Shown here one piece after another: positions 36,885 to 49,035 of a stretch of 64,000 bases of DNA (position 1 is its first letter; every line of letters begins with the position of its first letter). Under the pieces are notes generated by a model, which worked only from the letters and a program-made list of their open reading frames with translations, was not told the origin of the DNA and searched no databases. Both the position numbers and the translations under genes were made by a program. Location of the stretch: contig CM035313.1 of the NCBI GenBank assembly GCA_002900995.3, forward strand, positions 1,178,001 to 1,242,000. Reading direction: 5' to 3'. The DNA comes from Ganoderma boninense. Its lineage: Eukaryota > Basidiomycota > Agaricomycetes > Polyporales > Polyporaceae.

Positions 36885-39800
36885 ATGAATGGGTCACACA
36901 CCGCCGCCACCGCCTCTCACGATGAGGTCTTTCACTTCTCCGACAACGAGGGCGACGACGAAGCCCCCGACCCTGGTCTAGGAGACTATTCCGCACGCTT
37001 CGACGAGCTCATGAGCGACAGCGAGGACCACGAAGACGAGGAAGGGGAGGAAGATGACGATGACGAAGAGGCCTTCGTGTATGATGGCGTCGACGCAGAT
37101 CCTACTGGCGGATACCGCGAGCAGTTGCGCGACGTGCTCGGCCCGGACCACGAAGAGGACGAACTCGAGGAGGAGCAGGAGGTCGAACGATCGCTTGTCC
37201 ACGAAGTGGCAGAGAACGAAAAGTTCGCGGCGACGATTGAAGATGAGGCTGGGGTGAGTTGGTCTGCCTATATGCCTCGCCGTTTTCGCCTGCCAGTGCT
37301 CATGGTGGTGATAGCATGTCCAGGTGCTGCCTCCTCGCTCGCCTTCGCCCATGTCTCCTCAAACGCCTCTGCCCTCATCTGCGCCCCCAAATATGCAGCC
37401 CCATCTTGGGAATGGTACTCCGCATTGGCCGCCCTCCGCTCGCCCGTACTTGCACCCCTCGATATCTCGTCTGCGCTCCTTTACCCCTCAACCCTCGCGT
37501 GCCGCGTCCGCAGCGAGCGGTGCTACCCATCACTCCCACTTGCACGAGTCGACTTCTGCTGCGCCATCTCATTTCTCCGCTCTTTCACCATCGTCGTCGG
37601 CCACGAACTTGTCTCTCCCGCACGCGCATCAAGATAGTCCTACCACGGAGACGCGTCAGACACGGGAAGTCTTGCGCTTGACCCAATTACGCGTCATCGG
37701 AGAGCATATATATGCAGGGCAAGGGTCCAAAGCGTCCGCCTTTCTTGGAGCGCACTCCTCTGGTTCACCGACAGTACTCGCTGCGAACGGCCTTATCTGC
37801 ATAGGGACCGACACTGGCCGGGTGCTTGTGTTCGATTTCAAGCAGACTCTGAAATGTGTGTGCGGGAACGAAGCGTCAGGTAAGTCACATTATATTTAGG
37901 TGCGAGATTCACAGTCTTGACGCGAGATGGCAGAGAAGAATGTGGGTGCCGTGACCGCGCTTGCGCTCTCCTTCGACCACACGTATGTCGCAGCCGGACA
38001 CGCTACGGGCCACGTTCAGCTGTATGATCTGCGCTCGCCCAAGGTGCCGGTGCGCGTTGTTTCTCCCACAACGCTCGCGGCTGTCGAGTCTGGCAGGGAG
38101 GAAGGCCACTTGACCGGCTCCCGAATCGTCAGCATCGGGTTCATTGCTGGCCGGCACACCGCACTCGTCTCAGCTGACGATAGCGGTCTCGCGTTCTACC
38201 ACAGCCTTGGAAAGGTCTTCTTTGTAGACGCCACGGACATTCTCCGCATCCTTGGGAAATACCCTGACGAAGACGTGCCTGATGGTCCTGCAGCACTCGG
38301 TCACCGGCTTCGGCGTCGGAAGACCCGGAAGCCTGCGACCATTCTATCCATGGCGCCGCTGCCGTTGGGCACATCTTCGCATCCCACGGACTCGTACAAC
38401 CTTATTGCTCTGTTGACTCCCATCAAGCTGGTCATCGTAGGTTTGAAGCCGTCGCCGAAGACGTGGTATAGGCGCCATCGTGAACCCGACGATGAGGTCG
38501 ACTCACGAAGCCGGTTCAAAGGGTGTCTCGCATGGTTCCCTAGCGTTTCGCTCAGTGCAGACCTGACCTCAGCATCCGAGCGGGACCGGAAGAAGAGTCA
38601 GGCGAATGGTGTACACCCTTCGTCGACCCCGACGCTCGTGCACTCATGGGGCGAGAGCTTGCATCTTCTCCGCGTGTCGGAGTCGAAGATGGTCCAGGCA
38701 GTGAAGGATCCGAAAACGGGCAAGGTCAGCAAGGTCGAGGTTGGCCGAATCGTCTTCGAGGAAGTTGGGAGTTGGACAGCTGGCGATGACATCCTCGCAT
38801 TGCAGTGGCTGAACGTGAATGTGGGTTCGTTCACTCCGGTCACTTTCGCATTGAGCGGATAAATTGACGTCGTCACCTGGCATGCAGCAAATCATCGTGC
38901 TGACCCATGCTGGCTTCGAGATTTACGACGTTCGCACGTTCAAGCTTGTGGAGCGCGAACCGTATGATGCTTGGTCACTGGTGTCGCCTATTCTCAGTCA
39001 CACGACCAACGGTACGATCACGTATTCTGACGCTGTATCGGAGGTGGCACATAGTGTCCGTGTATACAAAGGGAAGATCTTTCTTCTAGTAGGTCCTATT
39101 TACTCAAGCATACCGCCAAGTTTTGACCGCGTCCATTTGCAGGGTCAACATGGAGTGCAAGTTGGTACGCTGCTCACATGGGCTGACCGGATACTGCACT
39201 TTGTAGAGGACGGCGACTTTTTGAGCGCGATTGACCTCACGCGCTCCTACTACGTCGGCGATGCACCTGGGAATAGGAACGGTCTTCCGGATGATGCCGA
39301 GAGGCTCAAGGCGGTCGTTGGTCAAAAGCTCTACGAGCTCATGACAGCTTCGGCGAGATATGCTTTCTCCGAGGATCGCATGACGGATGGAACGCACATT
39401 ACCGCCGATGGACGTGGTGTGGACAGAACAGACCTCTTTGAGCGCCTCGTCTCCACTTGTGCCCGAGCATGCATGGCTTTGGATGAGTTCGAGTTCTTCT
39501 TCGAGGACTTGTTCCAGTACTACGACAACAGCGGCATCGCGGGCATCTTCCTATCACAGCTGGAGCCATTCATGCTCAATGGAGACATCCGACAGGTCCC
39601 TCCCCGGATCACGCAGCGACTCGTAGCACTGCACGCGGAGGCCAATCGTCCTGACCTGGTGGAGCGACTCATCTGGCACATCGACCCAGCATGCCTCGAC
39701 ATCAACCAAGCGATCACTCTCTGCCAGCAGTACCAGTTATACGACGCGCTCATCTATGTATACACACGGGCACTTCGGGATTACGTTGCACCTATCGTCG

Positions 39801-41911
39801 AACTTCTGGGTTTGGTCCGCAGGGTTCAACAGTACCGGAAACAGCGCGCTGAGGGATCACCCACTTCGTCAAGCTTTATGGACGACCAGTCTATTGAGCC
39901 CATCATCCTCAGCGCATACAAGATTTACCCGTTCGTTGCTGATACGCTGACCGGCCTCACATACCCCTCCGAGGAACCGCTACCGGAGGACGAAGCTCTG
40001 CAAGCTCGGAACGACGTCTACGCTTTTCTTTTCTTTGGAAGATCAAGTGTATGGCCGCTCGGTGAAGGAGGGAAACTTGTCCTAACATCTGACGAGGAAA
40101 ATGGCGTGGAACCAACGTATCCCTACACACGCCTACTACTTCGCTTCGATCCGGAAGCGTTTCTTCACACGTTGGATTTAGCATTCGAGGACGCGTACCT
40201 GAACGAAGCAACATGTCCAATCAATCGCTTCGTCATCATCAAAATACTCCTCGAAATCCTTGCCTCACCAAACCTCTCGCCCGAAGAGCGGACATTCGTC
40301 CAGATCTTCATCGCCAGGAACGTCCCCAAGTATACACAGTTCATACAAATCCAACCCAGCGCGCTCCACAACGTTCTGATTGGGCTTGCGGAGGACCCGG
40401 ATATGAGCACACGAGAAGATCGCCAACTCGCCGCCGAGTTCCTGCTCTCAGCTTATACGCCTCACGATAGTGAACGAATCCTGGCGCTATTCAAGCAGGC
40501 CGGTTTCTACAGGATATTACGGTCCTGGTATCGGCAGGAGAAGCGTTGGGCGGAGCTTATGGAGACCTACTTGGAGGATCCAGACTTGCCCCCTCAGGAT
40601 ATGTTCACCTCGATCAACGACATTCTTGTAGTCGCAAAGAGGTCGAATAAGGGAAAGTTACCAGAGTCTCTTGCCGACAAGCTCAGGGAGTCCCTCCCGG
40701 CTCTCCTCGACGTCCACGTTTCGAGCACCGCAACTCTGGTCGATGAACACCTCCCGAGCGGCCACGAAGCAGCTCTAGACGAGCAGGGACCTAATGCTGA
40801 TCACGATTGTTTCATTTACCTCCAACACCTCCTAGAACGTCCCCAACGACATGATGATGAACACGAACACATCTTCCTTCCTCGCAAGTCTTCTGTGCCA
40901 CCAGATCTCCCTCCTTCCTTGCGCCTTGCTTTCGTCACTTTGCATTGTCGCTTCGAGCCATCTTCCGTTATCGCCGCCTTCCAACACCTCCCACCAGACT
41001 ACCTTGATCAGTCGGAGGCTACTCGAATATGCGAAGAATGCGAAGTGTTCGATGCTGTTGTGTGGCTGACCGACCACGGAGGCAATCCGAGCGCTGCGCT
41101 TTCAAGAGCCGATACGTTTGACCAACGCCTCTCGACCCGAATAGCGGACGCACTCGCCACCAACGACGACCATTCTCCGGACGCAATCTCCGAGGCACTG
41201 CACAAACTGGAGTCCATCTCTGCAACTTCAATATCAATATGTTTGGAGCGCTCTCAAGCCACCCCCTCCCCCGAACTGCCCCCTGAAGAACTCTGGTTCC
41301 AACTCCTCAGCAGCCAGATCGACTGCGTGCAGCGGGTGGCGAGCTGTTGTTCGTTGGAAGCTCTAGGCGCCTCGGAAGGCGTTCCCCTTAACGACATTCG
41401 GGCACAACGGGAGCATGGGACGATCTCTGCCCTCCGTTCCCTGGTCCACAAGACGTTCTCATCGCTCATGTCGGTCAGCTCTACACGTGCGGTCTCCTTC
41501 CCACGTCTCTTCAAACGCCTAGTGAGCGCAGCGTCGTCATCGAAGGCACACGTTTCGAAGGGGACACTCTATACCGAGTTCCGGACGATCCTGACCGGCA
41601 TGCTCGAGTCCTTCCGGTCCGAAGGGGACATGCTCGTCATCACGAAGCACCTTGTCGATCGCGACGTCTCGGAGACGGTTGCGGAGCTTGTGGAGGAGCG
41701 GAACAAAGGGTGGGCACCAGGCCGGGGCTCGTGCAATGGCTGCGGAGCAGCGTTCGCCAGCAAAAAGGTTATGGGTGACCGAGATCGTGCTCGTGGGGAG
41801 GTTGCGGGGCCGTCGACCGAGCCGGTGATCGTGTCACGGACGGGAGCCATATACCATACTCGATGCTTACCTCAGGATTTCCATGCTAATCATGCCGTCA
41901 ATGTACATTAA
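36885..41911 (+). CDS. VPS8: Vacuolar protein sorting protein 8 (CORVET tethering subunit)
   Basis: Five exons (36885-37253, 37324-37879, 37934-38820, 38888-39088, 39143-41911) give about 1,593 aa. The first 130 residues are very acidic (runs of E/D). A WD/beta-propeller region follows (LICIGTDTGRVLVFDF, GAVTALALSFDHTYVAAGHATG, QLYDLR). A long alpha-solenoid comes next, with the VPS8 landmarks WADRILHFVEDGDFLSAI, LERLIWHIDPACLDINQ-like and LCQQYQLYDALIYVYTRAL. The C terminus from about residue 1535 has a half-preserved zinc-binding motif, CxxC then HxxC. VPS8 is a CORVET-specific subunit that binds Rab5/Vps21 and tethers early endosomes. The 54-nt intron 4 is a multiple of three without a stop, so splicing there was set by homology. 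Confidence 0.93.
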
Positions 41912-41963
41912 GCAGCATATGTCCTTTTTTATTGTAATCCTTTCTACAGGAAACCAAGCAAAC

Positions 41964-44900
41964 TCAAGCATCTGTAGGAAAGGGAATATTAGAAATTGCG
42001 TGCCCCTGGCGTGACGAAGTGACTTTAGACATACCGTCCGTCAGACTGGAGCGAGCCATCTCTACTAGGCTCCGATACGTCGCGTTCTCCTGCACTGCAA
42101 CGCCCAAGGACTGGGCCTCCCTGCCGAACGCGTCAACGTCAAGGATCATCTGCGTGCGGATTTTGTCCTCGTCTGCCTTGCCGTCGTCGTCGCCCTTGCT
42201 CGAGCCGAAGAGCGAGTACGTCGCTTTCTTGCCCTTCTTCAGCCGCCGAAGCGACTCCTCGGTCTTCTTCATGGCCGACAAGAAGTAGATGTACCGCTGC
42301 GCGACGATCTCGAACACATCCGCTGCGACGGGGGCGAGGAGGCTGTCCTTCAGGGCGGACGCGGGCCCGTCGACGGTCTGGATGCCGAAGAAAGCCTTGG
42401 TGTGCTTGAAGATGAGCGAGACGAAGTAGCTCGGCTCCGTCGGCATCTTCTTCACTGACGCGCGGAACTGCGAGGGGATGGAGCGCATCGGGAGGAGCGC
42501 GTCGCACCCGCGGCGCGAGAGGACGAGGACGATCTGGTTCGTCAGAGTGGGGACTAGAGCTGTCAGTTTGGCCAGCGCGTGTTTCAGGGCATCTATGGCG
42601 GTCGACGAAAGGTCAGTCGTGGCGGTATAGACCAAGCTCCCTTCGCGCACCTTCTGGTGTGCTGCCTTGCTCGTCCTCTGCGGGTGTCGAATCAGGTAGC
42701 ATGGCCGTCAGCTCCTCTCGCCACAGCTTCATGACCTGTGTCTCGAGTGCCTTCATGTCGGTGATCGCGGTTGCGAATTGCTGCAACAGTGCGTCGTCTG
42801 CGGCGATAGTTTCGGCGGATACAGTTTCTGTTGGTACAGGAGTTGGAGATCGTGCCGTAGGTGATCCTGCCTGCCATCGTCTCAGTGTCCAATACTACAT
42901 CTGCACGGAAAGAGAAGACCTACTGCGCCTATTCGTTCGGCCGCAATGGCAGTGGCAACCTTAGCCGTTGGTTCTGGTGGGGGTAAGCTATTGTCCAGCC
43001 ACGTGCGGTACCTGCTTAAGATCTGTCCGTCCGGAAGCACGATGAACAAAACACGGACACACAATTCTTCGCCATGTACGCACCTGTAGCGTAAACCGCC
43101 AAAATCTCGAGTTGAGTTCCGGTATGTAGATCTCCGCGCTCCAGCACGCCCGAATGGCGTCCCAAATGGCGACAGCCTGAGGTGTGACGAACGGCGTAAG
43201 GGCTGTACAAAATGTTCAACGACCGCGACCAACTATTTCAACGGGGACACATTTCCACGTACCCTTATTTCGCTCCAGCTTCGTGGTTGCGAGCGCGTCC
43301 TCGAGCTTGGCGACAATCTCCTTCCACCGCAGCTGGAAGTACACAGGGAGCTGCCAACGCCTCTCAAAAGACGCGAACACGATGTGTTGCCGCATCGCCT
43401 GGACTGATTGGACCGAAGGCGCCAAGAACTCCAGCGCGCGGATGAAAGCTTGCGTCGTTTCGTGGTGCTGCGAACCGCACACTAGTTAGTTTCCGTCAGT
43501 GACCTTGTGGGGCTGAATACAGACCTTCCGGAAATCATCGGGCCTGCCTGCCGCAAAGATGACGCTCCCCAGCTCATCCATCAAGGCACGCCCGACCTCG
43601 GCCCACACGACGTTTGCCATGACCTCGAACCCGGGCTCCTCCCTGTCTCGCTTCTCGCCGTTGGCCCCTGCACTGCGCGAGCCGGACTTGGCACACACGG
43701 CCTCCGCGATCTCTATGATACGACGCATGTCTTTGTCGACGACGCGGAGGATGATGTTGTACAGAGCCGCGAGCGGATCGTCCGTCTCGTCGAGGATATG
43801 CGCGAAATTTGGAGTGGAGGTGCCCGAGTCGGCCCGAAGCGCGAACTCAAAGGGATTCTGCTTCGCGGCGAAGGCGGTGAAGGGGGTATATGGGGTGCGA
43901 GGGGCGATGGAGGCGGTCAGCGGAGGAGCGGTGGACGCGCCTGTGCGGGTGGGTAATGGTGTGTGTGGGACGACCGGTGAGCGAGGGGCCGAGAGGGCAC
44001 CAGGATATATTGTCTGTGCGATTTATGAGAGCAAGCCCCACCCACCCGGATCAAGACCGAGGACGCACCTTCTTGACGAATTCTCGGACGACTTCTCGTC
44101 GGAGAACGTCCTCTGCGTCTCGCCAGAGTCCGAGCACGTCGTACGTGCGCAAGCACTCTGTCACGTCTGCGTAGAGCTTCGACTTCTCGATTTCAGTCAC
44201 TTTGCCTGACTTGCCGCGGCCACCGACGAGCGAGTTTAAGGTGGTCGCGAAGAGATGGTCCAGGTCGGAGGACAATGTCGACTTGATGCGGTCGATGCGC
44301 TAAATATGCGTTAGGTTCAGTGGGGTAGTGCGACGAGAACGGAAGAGGCCTCACAAACCCATTGGGATTCGTCAATGAACGCACAAGGTTCAGTGCGAGC
44401 TCGCGAGACGTGGTAGAGAAGCTGGGTATACTCGGCCGCAACGCGTGCTATGTGCTTAGCGCGGTTCCCTCGTATCCTGGTTGCGGGGTATGTTCAAAAT
44501 GTGGACAAGCTACCCGGACTGCATATACTCACCGATCGTCTGCATCGGGGTCTACATGAGATGCCAACGGCACGGTTCCAACCGCAGGGCTGTCTTTGCT
44601 CGCATCCTCTGGTGATGTAATGAGCAGGAGGGTCTCCAGCCGCGTAATGGATTCCGAGATCTTCAGCAGCAAGTGGAGGAACGCCTTCTGCTCGCGAATG
44701 AGGGCACGCTTGTCCAACTTCTCCTTGATCTCATCCTGGATGACCTGAAATGTTTTTCGTGCTTCCTACGCGCACGATAAAGTATATTGCAATCAACAAA
44801 TACAGACCTACAACAGAGTAGATACGACGTACGAGCACCCGCGTCTTCAAGTCCGTCAAGGGCCGCTTCATGCTCTCTAACCGAGTCCCCTCCCCTCGCA

Positions 44901-45258
44901 AGTCCGTGCTGAGACTGATGAACGCCTCGTAGTCATCATTGATTAGCTTCACGAGCTCCTCCTTTAGCGTGGCAAGGTAGTCTCGTAACTCTGTCCGCAA
45001 GTCCGGGAGTGAGGTGTATGCGCGCGAAAGCAAGAACTGTTCGACGTCGAAGGTTTCCGCAGAAAGGTATGGGTCGTCATGAGAAAGTGGGACATATACA
45101 GGCAAGTCGCGTGCGTCCTCTGGGAGCTCAATGTCGTCAAAGCCGTTAAGCTTCTTGCCTTGCGCGGTAGATTCGCGTGCTGCGAGCTCCTGCGCAAGCC
45201 GGTCGAGCTCAAAGGGGTCCCGGGGGCCTACAGCATCAGGACTCCTGTGAGATGCCAT
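41964..45258 (-). CDS. COG2: Conserved oligomeric Golgi complex subunit 2
   Basis: Eleven exons fit in phase: 45258-44833, 44744-44533, 44476-44359, 44299-44069, 44013-43525, 43467-43263, 43202-43084, 43022-42924, 42870-42736, 42677-42035 and 41971-41964, giving about 894 aa. The N terminus has the COG2 block FDVEQFLLSR...LRDYLATLKEELVKLINDDYE, followed by STDLRGEGTRLESMKRPL. Central LARVAAEYTQLLYHVSRAR-like and C-terminal RYIYFLSAMKKTEESLRRLKKGK segments also fit. COG2 belongs to lobe A of the COG complex, which tethers retrograde vesicles at the Golgi. The intron 42735-42678 is inferred from the frame change and has a weak GTCATG donor. The last intron is 63 nt, in frame and without a stop. 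Confidence 0.88.
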
Positions 45259-45749
45259 AAAACGAGTCGACTGATATCATCAAGCTGCCCAGTAGATGAT
45301 AATTGGGGTCGCTAGAGGGTCGGGGGGTGAGGTGCCAAGTGAAGGAGTGCTCGCGCGCCCGCCAGCTTGCGCTACACCCAGTACACACGTGAGCGCATCT
45401 TCCCACGCGACGCGTCCCTCCTGCCCGAAAACGCAGTCACGCCTCAGCCTCACCCGTGCACACCGCCTGGCCCCGGTTGCGTAAGTCAATGACCACAGTC
45501 CACCCTGACAGGTGCATCCCACCTCCATCTCCTCCCCGCCGTCCTTGGGCCCTCCAGACCTCTTCTGGCCTCTGCGCCTCTCCGCCCCAGATTGACGCTG
45601 CTGCATCCGTCAAACTTCGCGCCCGTGAAACGCACATACTTAAGGAAAGCTCGCCGTGATCCTGAACCTTCCCAGATCCCCGTACAGCCCTACGCGACGT
45701 GGCCAGCGACCTCACCAGCTCTGACCCACATCCGAGTCGCCACCTCAAG
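45259..45749. promoter_or_regulatory. Divergent promoter of COG2 and the glutaredoxin gene
   Basis: A 490-bp head-to-head interval. The part nearest the glutaredoxin gene is pyrimidine-rich. No clear TATA box is seen. Confidence 0.35.
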
Positions 45750-46595
45750 ATGAGGCCTCCCGCCGCCCGACCGTGGACAGGCTCGCCGTACCGGCGCCGC
45801 CGCACGCTCTGGACGCTCGTCCTCTTCACCGCAGCCTTCGTCTACTACTGCACTCAGTACGGCCCGCCATCGTTGCTCTCCTCCCTCTCCCTCAAGGACC
45901 TCGGCTTCTCGCCTGACTCCTCACGCGCGGGGCGCGTAGGGCAGGCCAAGGCCCAGGCGAACGCCGACGTGCCCGAGCTCGACGCGCTCCTGCACTTCGT
46001 CACCGCACACTCGGAGCGCAAGTTCGACGAGGACGGCGGCTCGATCCGCGTCAAGGGCCTGGGGAGTGTCCAAGTCGACCCCGCGAAACCTGTCGACCTA
46101 CAGGTGTATGAACCGGATGGGGACTACGAGTGGGACGATCATTTGAAGAAGCTGAAGGAACAGTATCCGCTGGTGGTGTTCAGCAAGACGTATTGCCCGT
46201 ACGTTTCGTGGGTTCCTTCCTGCTTGTGAGCATTGGTATTGATGCGGTCGTATGCCAGATACTCGAAGAGAGCGAAGGAGCTGTTGACCTCTTACGACAT
46301 CACACCTCCTCCCAAAGTCATCGAGCTGAACATCCGCTCCGATGGCCCCCAGGTACAAGCTATCCTTGCTAGGTTGACAGGACGGAATACTGTCCCAAAT
46401 ATCATTCTGAAGGTATTTTCCTTTGACAGCCCTGAACTGCTACCTGGTGCTGATTCGCTATAATAGGGAAGCTCGATAGGTGGCTCGGACGATATCGCCA
46501 AGTTACATGACGAGCACAGGCTGAAGAGACTGCTGGAGGAGGCTGGACTCACAGTCAAAGGACCCTCCGAAACATCGCCGGAGAAGGAATCATAG
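45750..46595 (+). CDS. Membrane-anchored monothiol glutaredoxin, Grx6/Grx7-like
   Basis: Three exons (45750-46198, 46259-46412, 46467-46595) give about 243 aa. A basic N terminus (SPYRRRRTL) precedes one hydrophobic segment (TLWTLVLFTAAFVYY), a signal anchor that would place the rest in the ER/Golgi lumen. The glutaredoxin domain starts near residue 125. Its active site C-P-Y-S is at residues 149-152, with the second cysteine replaced by serine. The TVPNI motif (cis-Pro loop) and the GGSDDIAKLH glutathione-binding motif follow. Yeast Grx6/Grx7 share this layout and act in the early secretory pathway. The first splice site falls inside the active-site proline codon. Confidence 0.88.
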
Positions 46596-46740
46596 TTATG
46601 GGAGTTAGAGTGGCTCTTCAGCTCATGTATCATATCGATGTTGTACGTATAGCGAACGTTCTCTTGCATTCTCAATCATCAACGCGATTTAGGATCATCT
46701 ACGACATGGGCATACCTGACGAGTAGCATCGTGCCAGTGT

Positions 46741-47519
46741 TCACGGTTTCTTGTGAAGGTCCTTAGCCCACGAAGGTGGCTCGTCCTTCCCCTCTTCCTC
46801 AAGTTCCTCTCCCTGCTCCATAGTATCATGGACAGTATCGGCCTTATGTTCCGCAGGTGCATATACCTGGTGGATAATCAGTCGTCTTCGACAAAAAGCG
46901 ACCCTGGGGAGAAGGGGCCCACCGTCGAAACGATCAACGGAGTCGCACCGGTGTTCTTGAACTGCGGCGAAATGTAAGTACGTCTGCGAACAGTGATACA
47001 TAAGTCAAGTTGACTTACGTTGTGCAGTGCGCCTGCGGGGACTATCACAACATCTCCTGGTTTGACAGCTTCTTCCTAAGAACATTTCAACGGTGGGCGG
47101 ACGGAATATATGCGCACGAAACTCACATGGTTCCCGTCGATGACGGCCATCGCCGTGCCCGATAGGAAGTTGAGGTGCTGGTCGACGGTGTGTCTCTCCT
47201 GCGATCAACTTTGAGCGCATATAAGCAGTCCCAATGCGCATATATGCACCTCGCCGATCTCGCCACCGACGGGGATAGTCATGATGACGAGCTGACTGTT
47301 CCGCCCCGTCCAGAGCACGCGCCTGAACTTGTCGCTCTCGGAGGCGACCTCGACGATGTTCCGGAAGACTGAGACCGTCTTTGGAGGATTGGTGTTCGGC
47401 TTCCACTGCGACATGCTGGTAGAAAAGACTCTGGCAGTCGTGCGGATGCGAAGTACGGATTGAATGGTGCTGTTGCGGGCAGTGAGCTTGAAAGCGGGAG
47501 AGGAGAGAAAACGCAGCAT
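46741..47519 (-). CDS. Small cupin-domain protein, probably mitochondrial
   Basis: Five exons (47519-47250, 47198-47127, 47075-47019, 46961-46939, 46885-46741) give about 188 aa. The first 40 or so residues are rich in Arg, Ser and hydrophobic residues with no acids (MLRFLSSPAFKLTARNST), as in a mitochondrial presequence. The cupin barrel follows: motif 1 around GGEIGEERHTVDQHLNFLSG and motif 2 around PGDVVIVPAGALHN, both with metal-binding His/Glu positions. A VYAPAEHKADTVHDT segment and an acidic tail end the protein. This is a widespread cupin_2 family without a fixed function. The last intron has weak signals (donor GTTGATC, acceptor GAAG) and was placed to join TGATP to RLIIHQVYAP. Confidence 0.8.
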
Positions 47520-49035
47520 TTTGAGGTCGGATAAGACCGTCTTGCTCCTTGCAAGGTCATACTGACGGTCGAGGTTGACGATGTGACGCAGTGAGGGATT
47601 GCGGAACGACATCGATCCCTCCCCGCTCATGGACATTGATTGCTGTCCGATGTGAGCCCGGCCATGGAGGGTGTATATTCTTTTCGGTCGGAAGTCAAGA
47701 ATCTCCTCTACAGGAGCTGAACGAAGGTGAGGCAATCTATCGGCAACTGACCAAGCATACATACTGAACGGATCCCTCTTGAAATGAAGGGAGCTCGGTA
47801 GGAAACACCAAAAATGGAACAAGGAGCAAGTTGTAGAGTGTGGGTCCATGTTTGATTTCCAGGCGCTTCCTTTAGTCCTTGTTCGTGTGTCCCACTGGGG
47901 CTCACTGGCATGTTCTGGTGTCCGAATGAAACCTGCCACGGTTGAAGGACACTTTGCATAACCACGTTGCATAAGCACCCCCCAACCTTGCATGGTAACT
48001 AACTATATTCACGGTGGTCTACGATGGCAGGGCCGACGGCCGTACTGACGCCATACTGAGGCTACCTTTGTGCCTTGGACCTGTGCTTCCGCTTGCCAAT
48101 GGCTGCAAGATGAAATGGTGAGCCAGCAAACTACTCCAGAGAGTGGAGTTGAACGAATAGCTTGAAGGGCGATAGATTAGAAACTAGAACGCCTGAACGA
48201 ATCATCCGGATCCGTACGGTGGAGGCGCCCGTAGGCCAAGCGAGAAAGGCAGCGGTATCGGTTGCCAGCCGACGACCGCGTTGCTCGCTGTTTGGATCAG
48301 CTCACTGCCCTCTCAGGCCCCCTTCCGACCCTGATAACACCATTTTCCATCTTCCTTGGCACTATGGCGTCCAGACCAAGACAGTAAACCACGTTCACTC
48401 TTCAGCCCACATCAGCTGCCGCTTTCCATTGCCTTCTCTCCAGCTTGCCGGTCCTCTCAGAAAAACAGAGAATGAACCACTAGATTCTTTGGCCTCCAAC
48501 TAGATCCGTCTCAGAGCAATTGCAAGCTTGTTCACGCTACCGACGCAAGTCATGGACCATGGCCAACTCTCTGGCATTGACAAGATTGCGATCAACACCA
48601 CAGTGGTGTGCATTGTGGCCGGCGCCGTCGGGATCGTGATGGGCAAACACTTTCCGCCAAGCTGACCTTGGCCTGTCACAGTGATCCCGTCGCACCCTCC
48701 TCCTGGTTCCGTGTCTGCCTCAGAGAGTTCGCTCACCTGTGATGAATCATGCTTGGAATCACAATCCAGGAACCCCGCACCTTTCCCCCCTCGCGAACAT
48801 TCCGCCGTTCCTCGTACTTGCTCGTACGCCCATGTGCTTCCCAACGGTATCACAACTATCGCAATCGAGACATTCTTTGCATTCAGGAGGACGTTGCTGA
48901 CAAGCAAGCGGCGGGAGGTCGCGGGGCCGACCGTCGCGTGTATAAAGAGACGTCGATGCTCCACCAGCTTCCTCCCCGCTCCTCGTAGAGTCGTAGCCTT
49001 TCCACTCTTTGCGCCTCCGGGTTTCGCGCCGCCCT
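47520..49035. other. Intergenic between cupin and subtilase genes
   Basis: No coding frame is convincing. The right end holds the subtilase promoter with a TATA box. The frame continuing upstream of the cupin start on the minus strand stays open to about 47993 but is not conserved-looking. Confidence 0.5.
48941..48947 (+). promoter_or_regulatory. TATA box of the subtilase gene
   Basis: TATAAAG stands 95 bp upstream of the subtilase ATG. It is followed after about 30 bp by a pyrimidine-rich stretch suited to a transcription start. It is the clearest TATA box in the window and suits a strongly regulated secreted enzyme. Confidence 0.6.

Noticed and set aside
42692..42892. Arg-rich 66-codon minus-strand open frame inside COG2
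   Set aside because: It is a shadow frame of COG2 exon 9; the coherent reading is in another frame.
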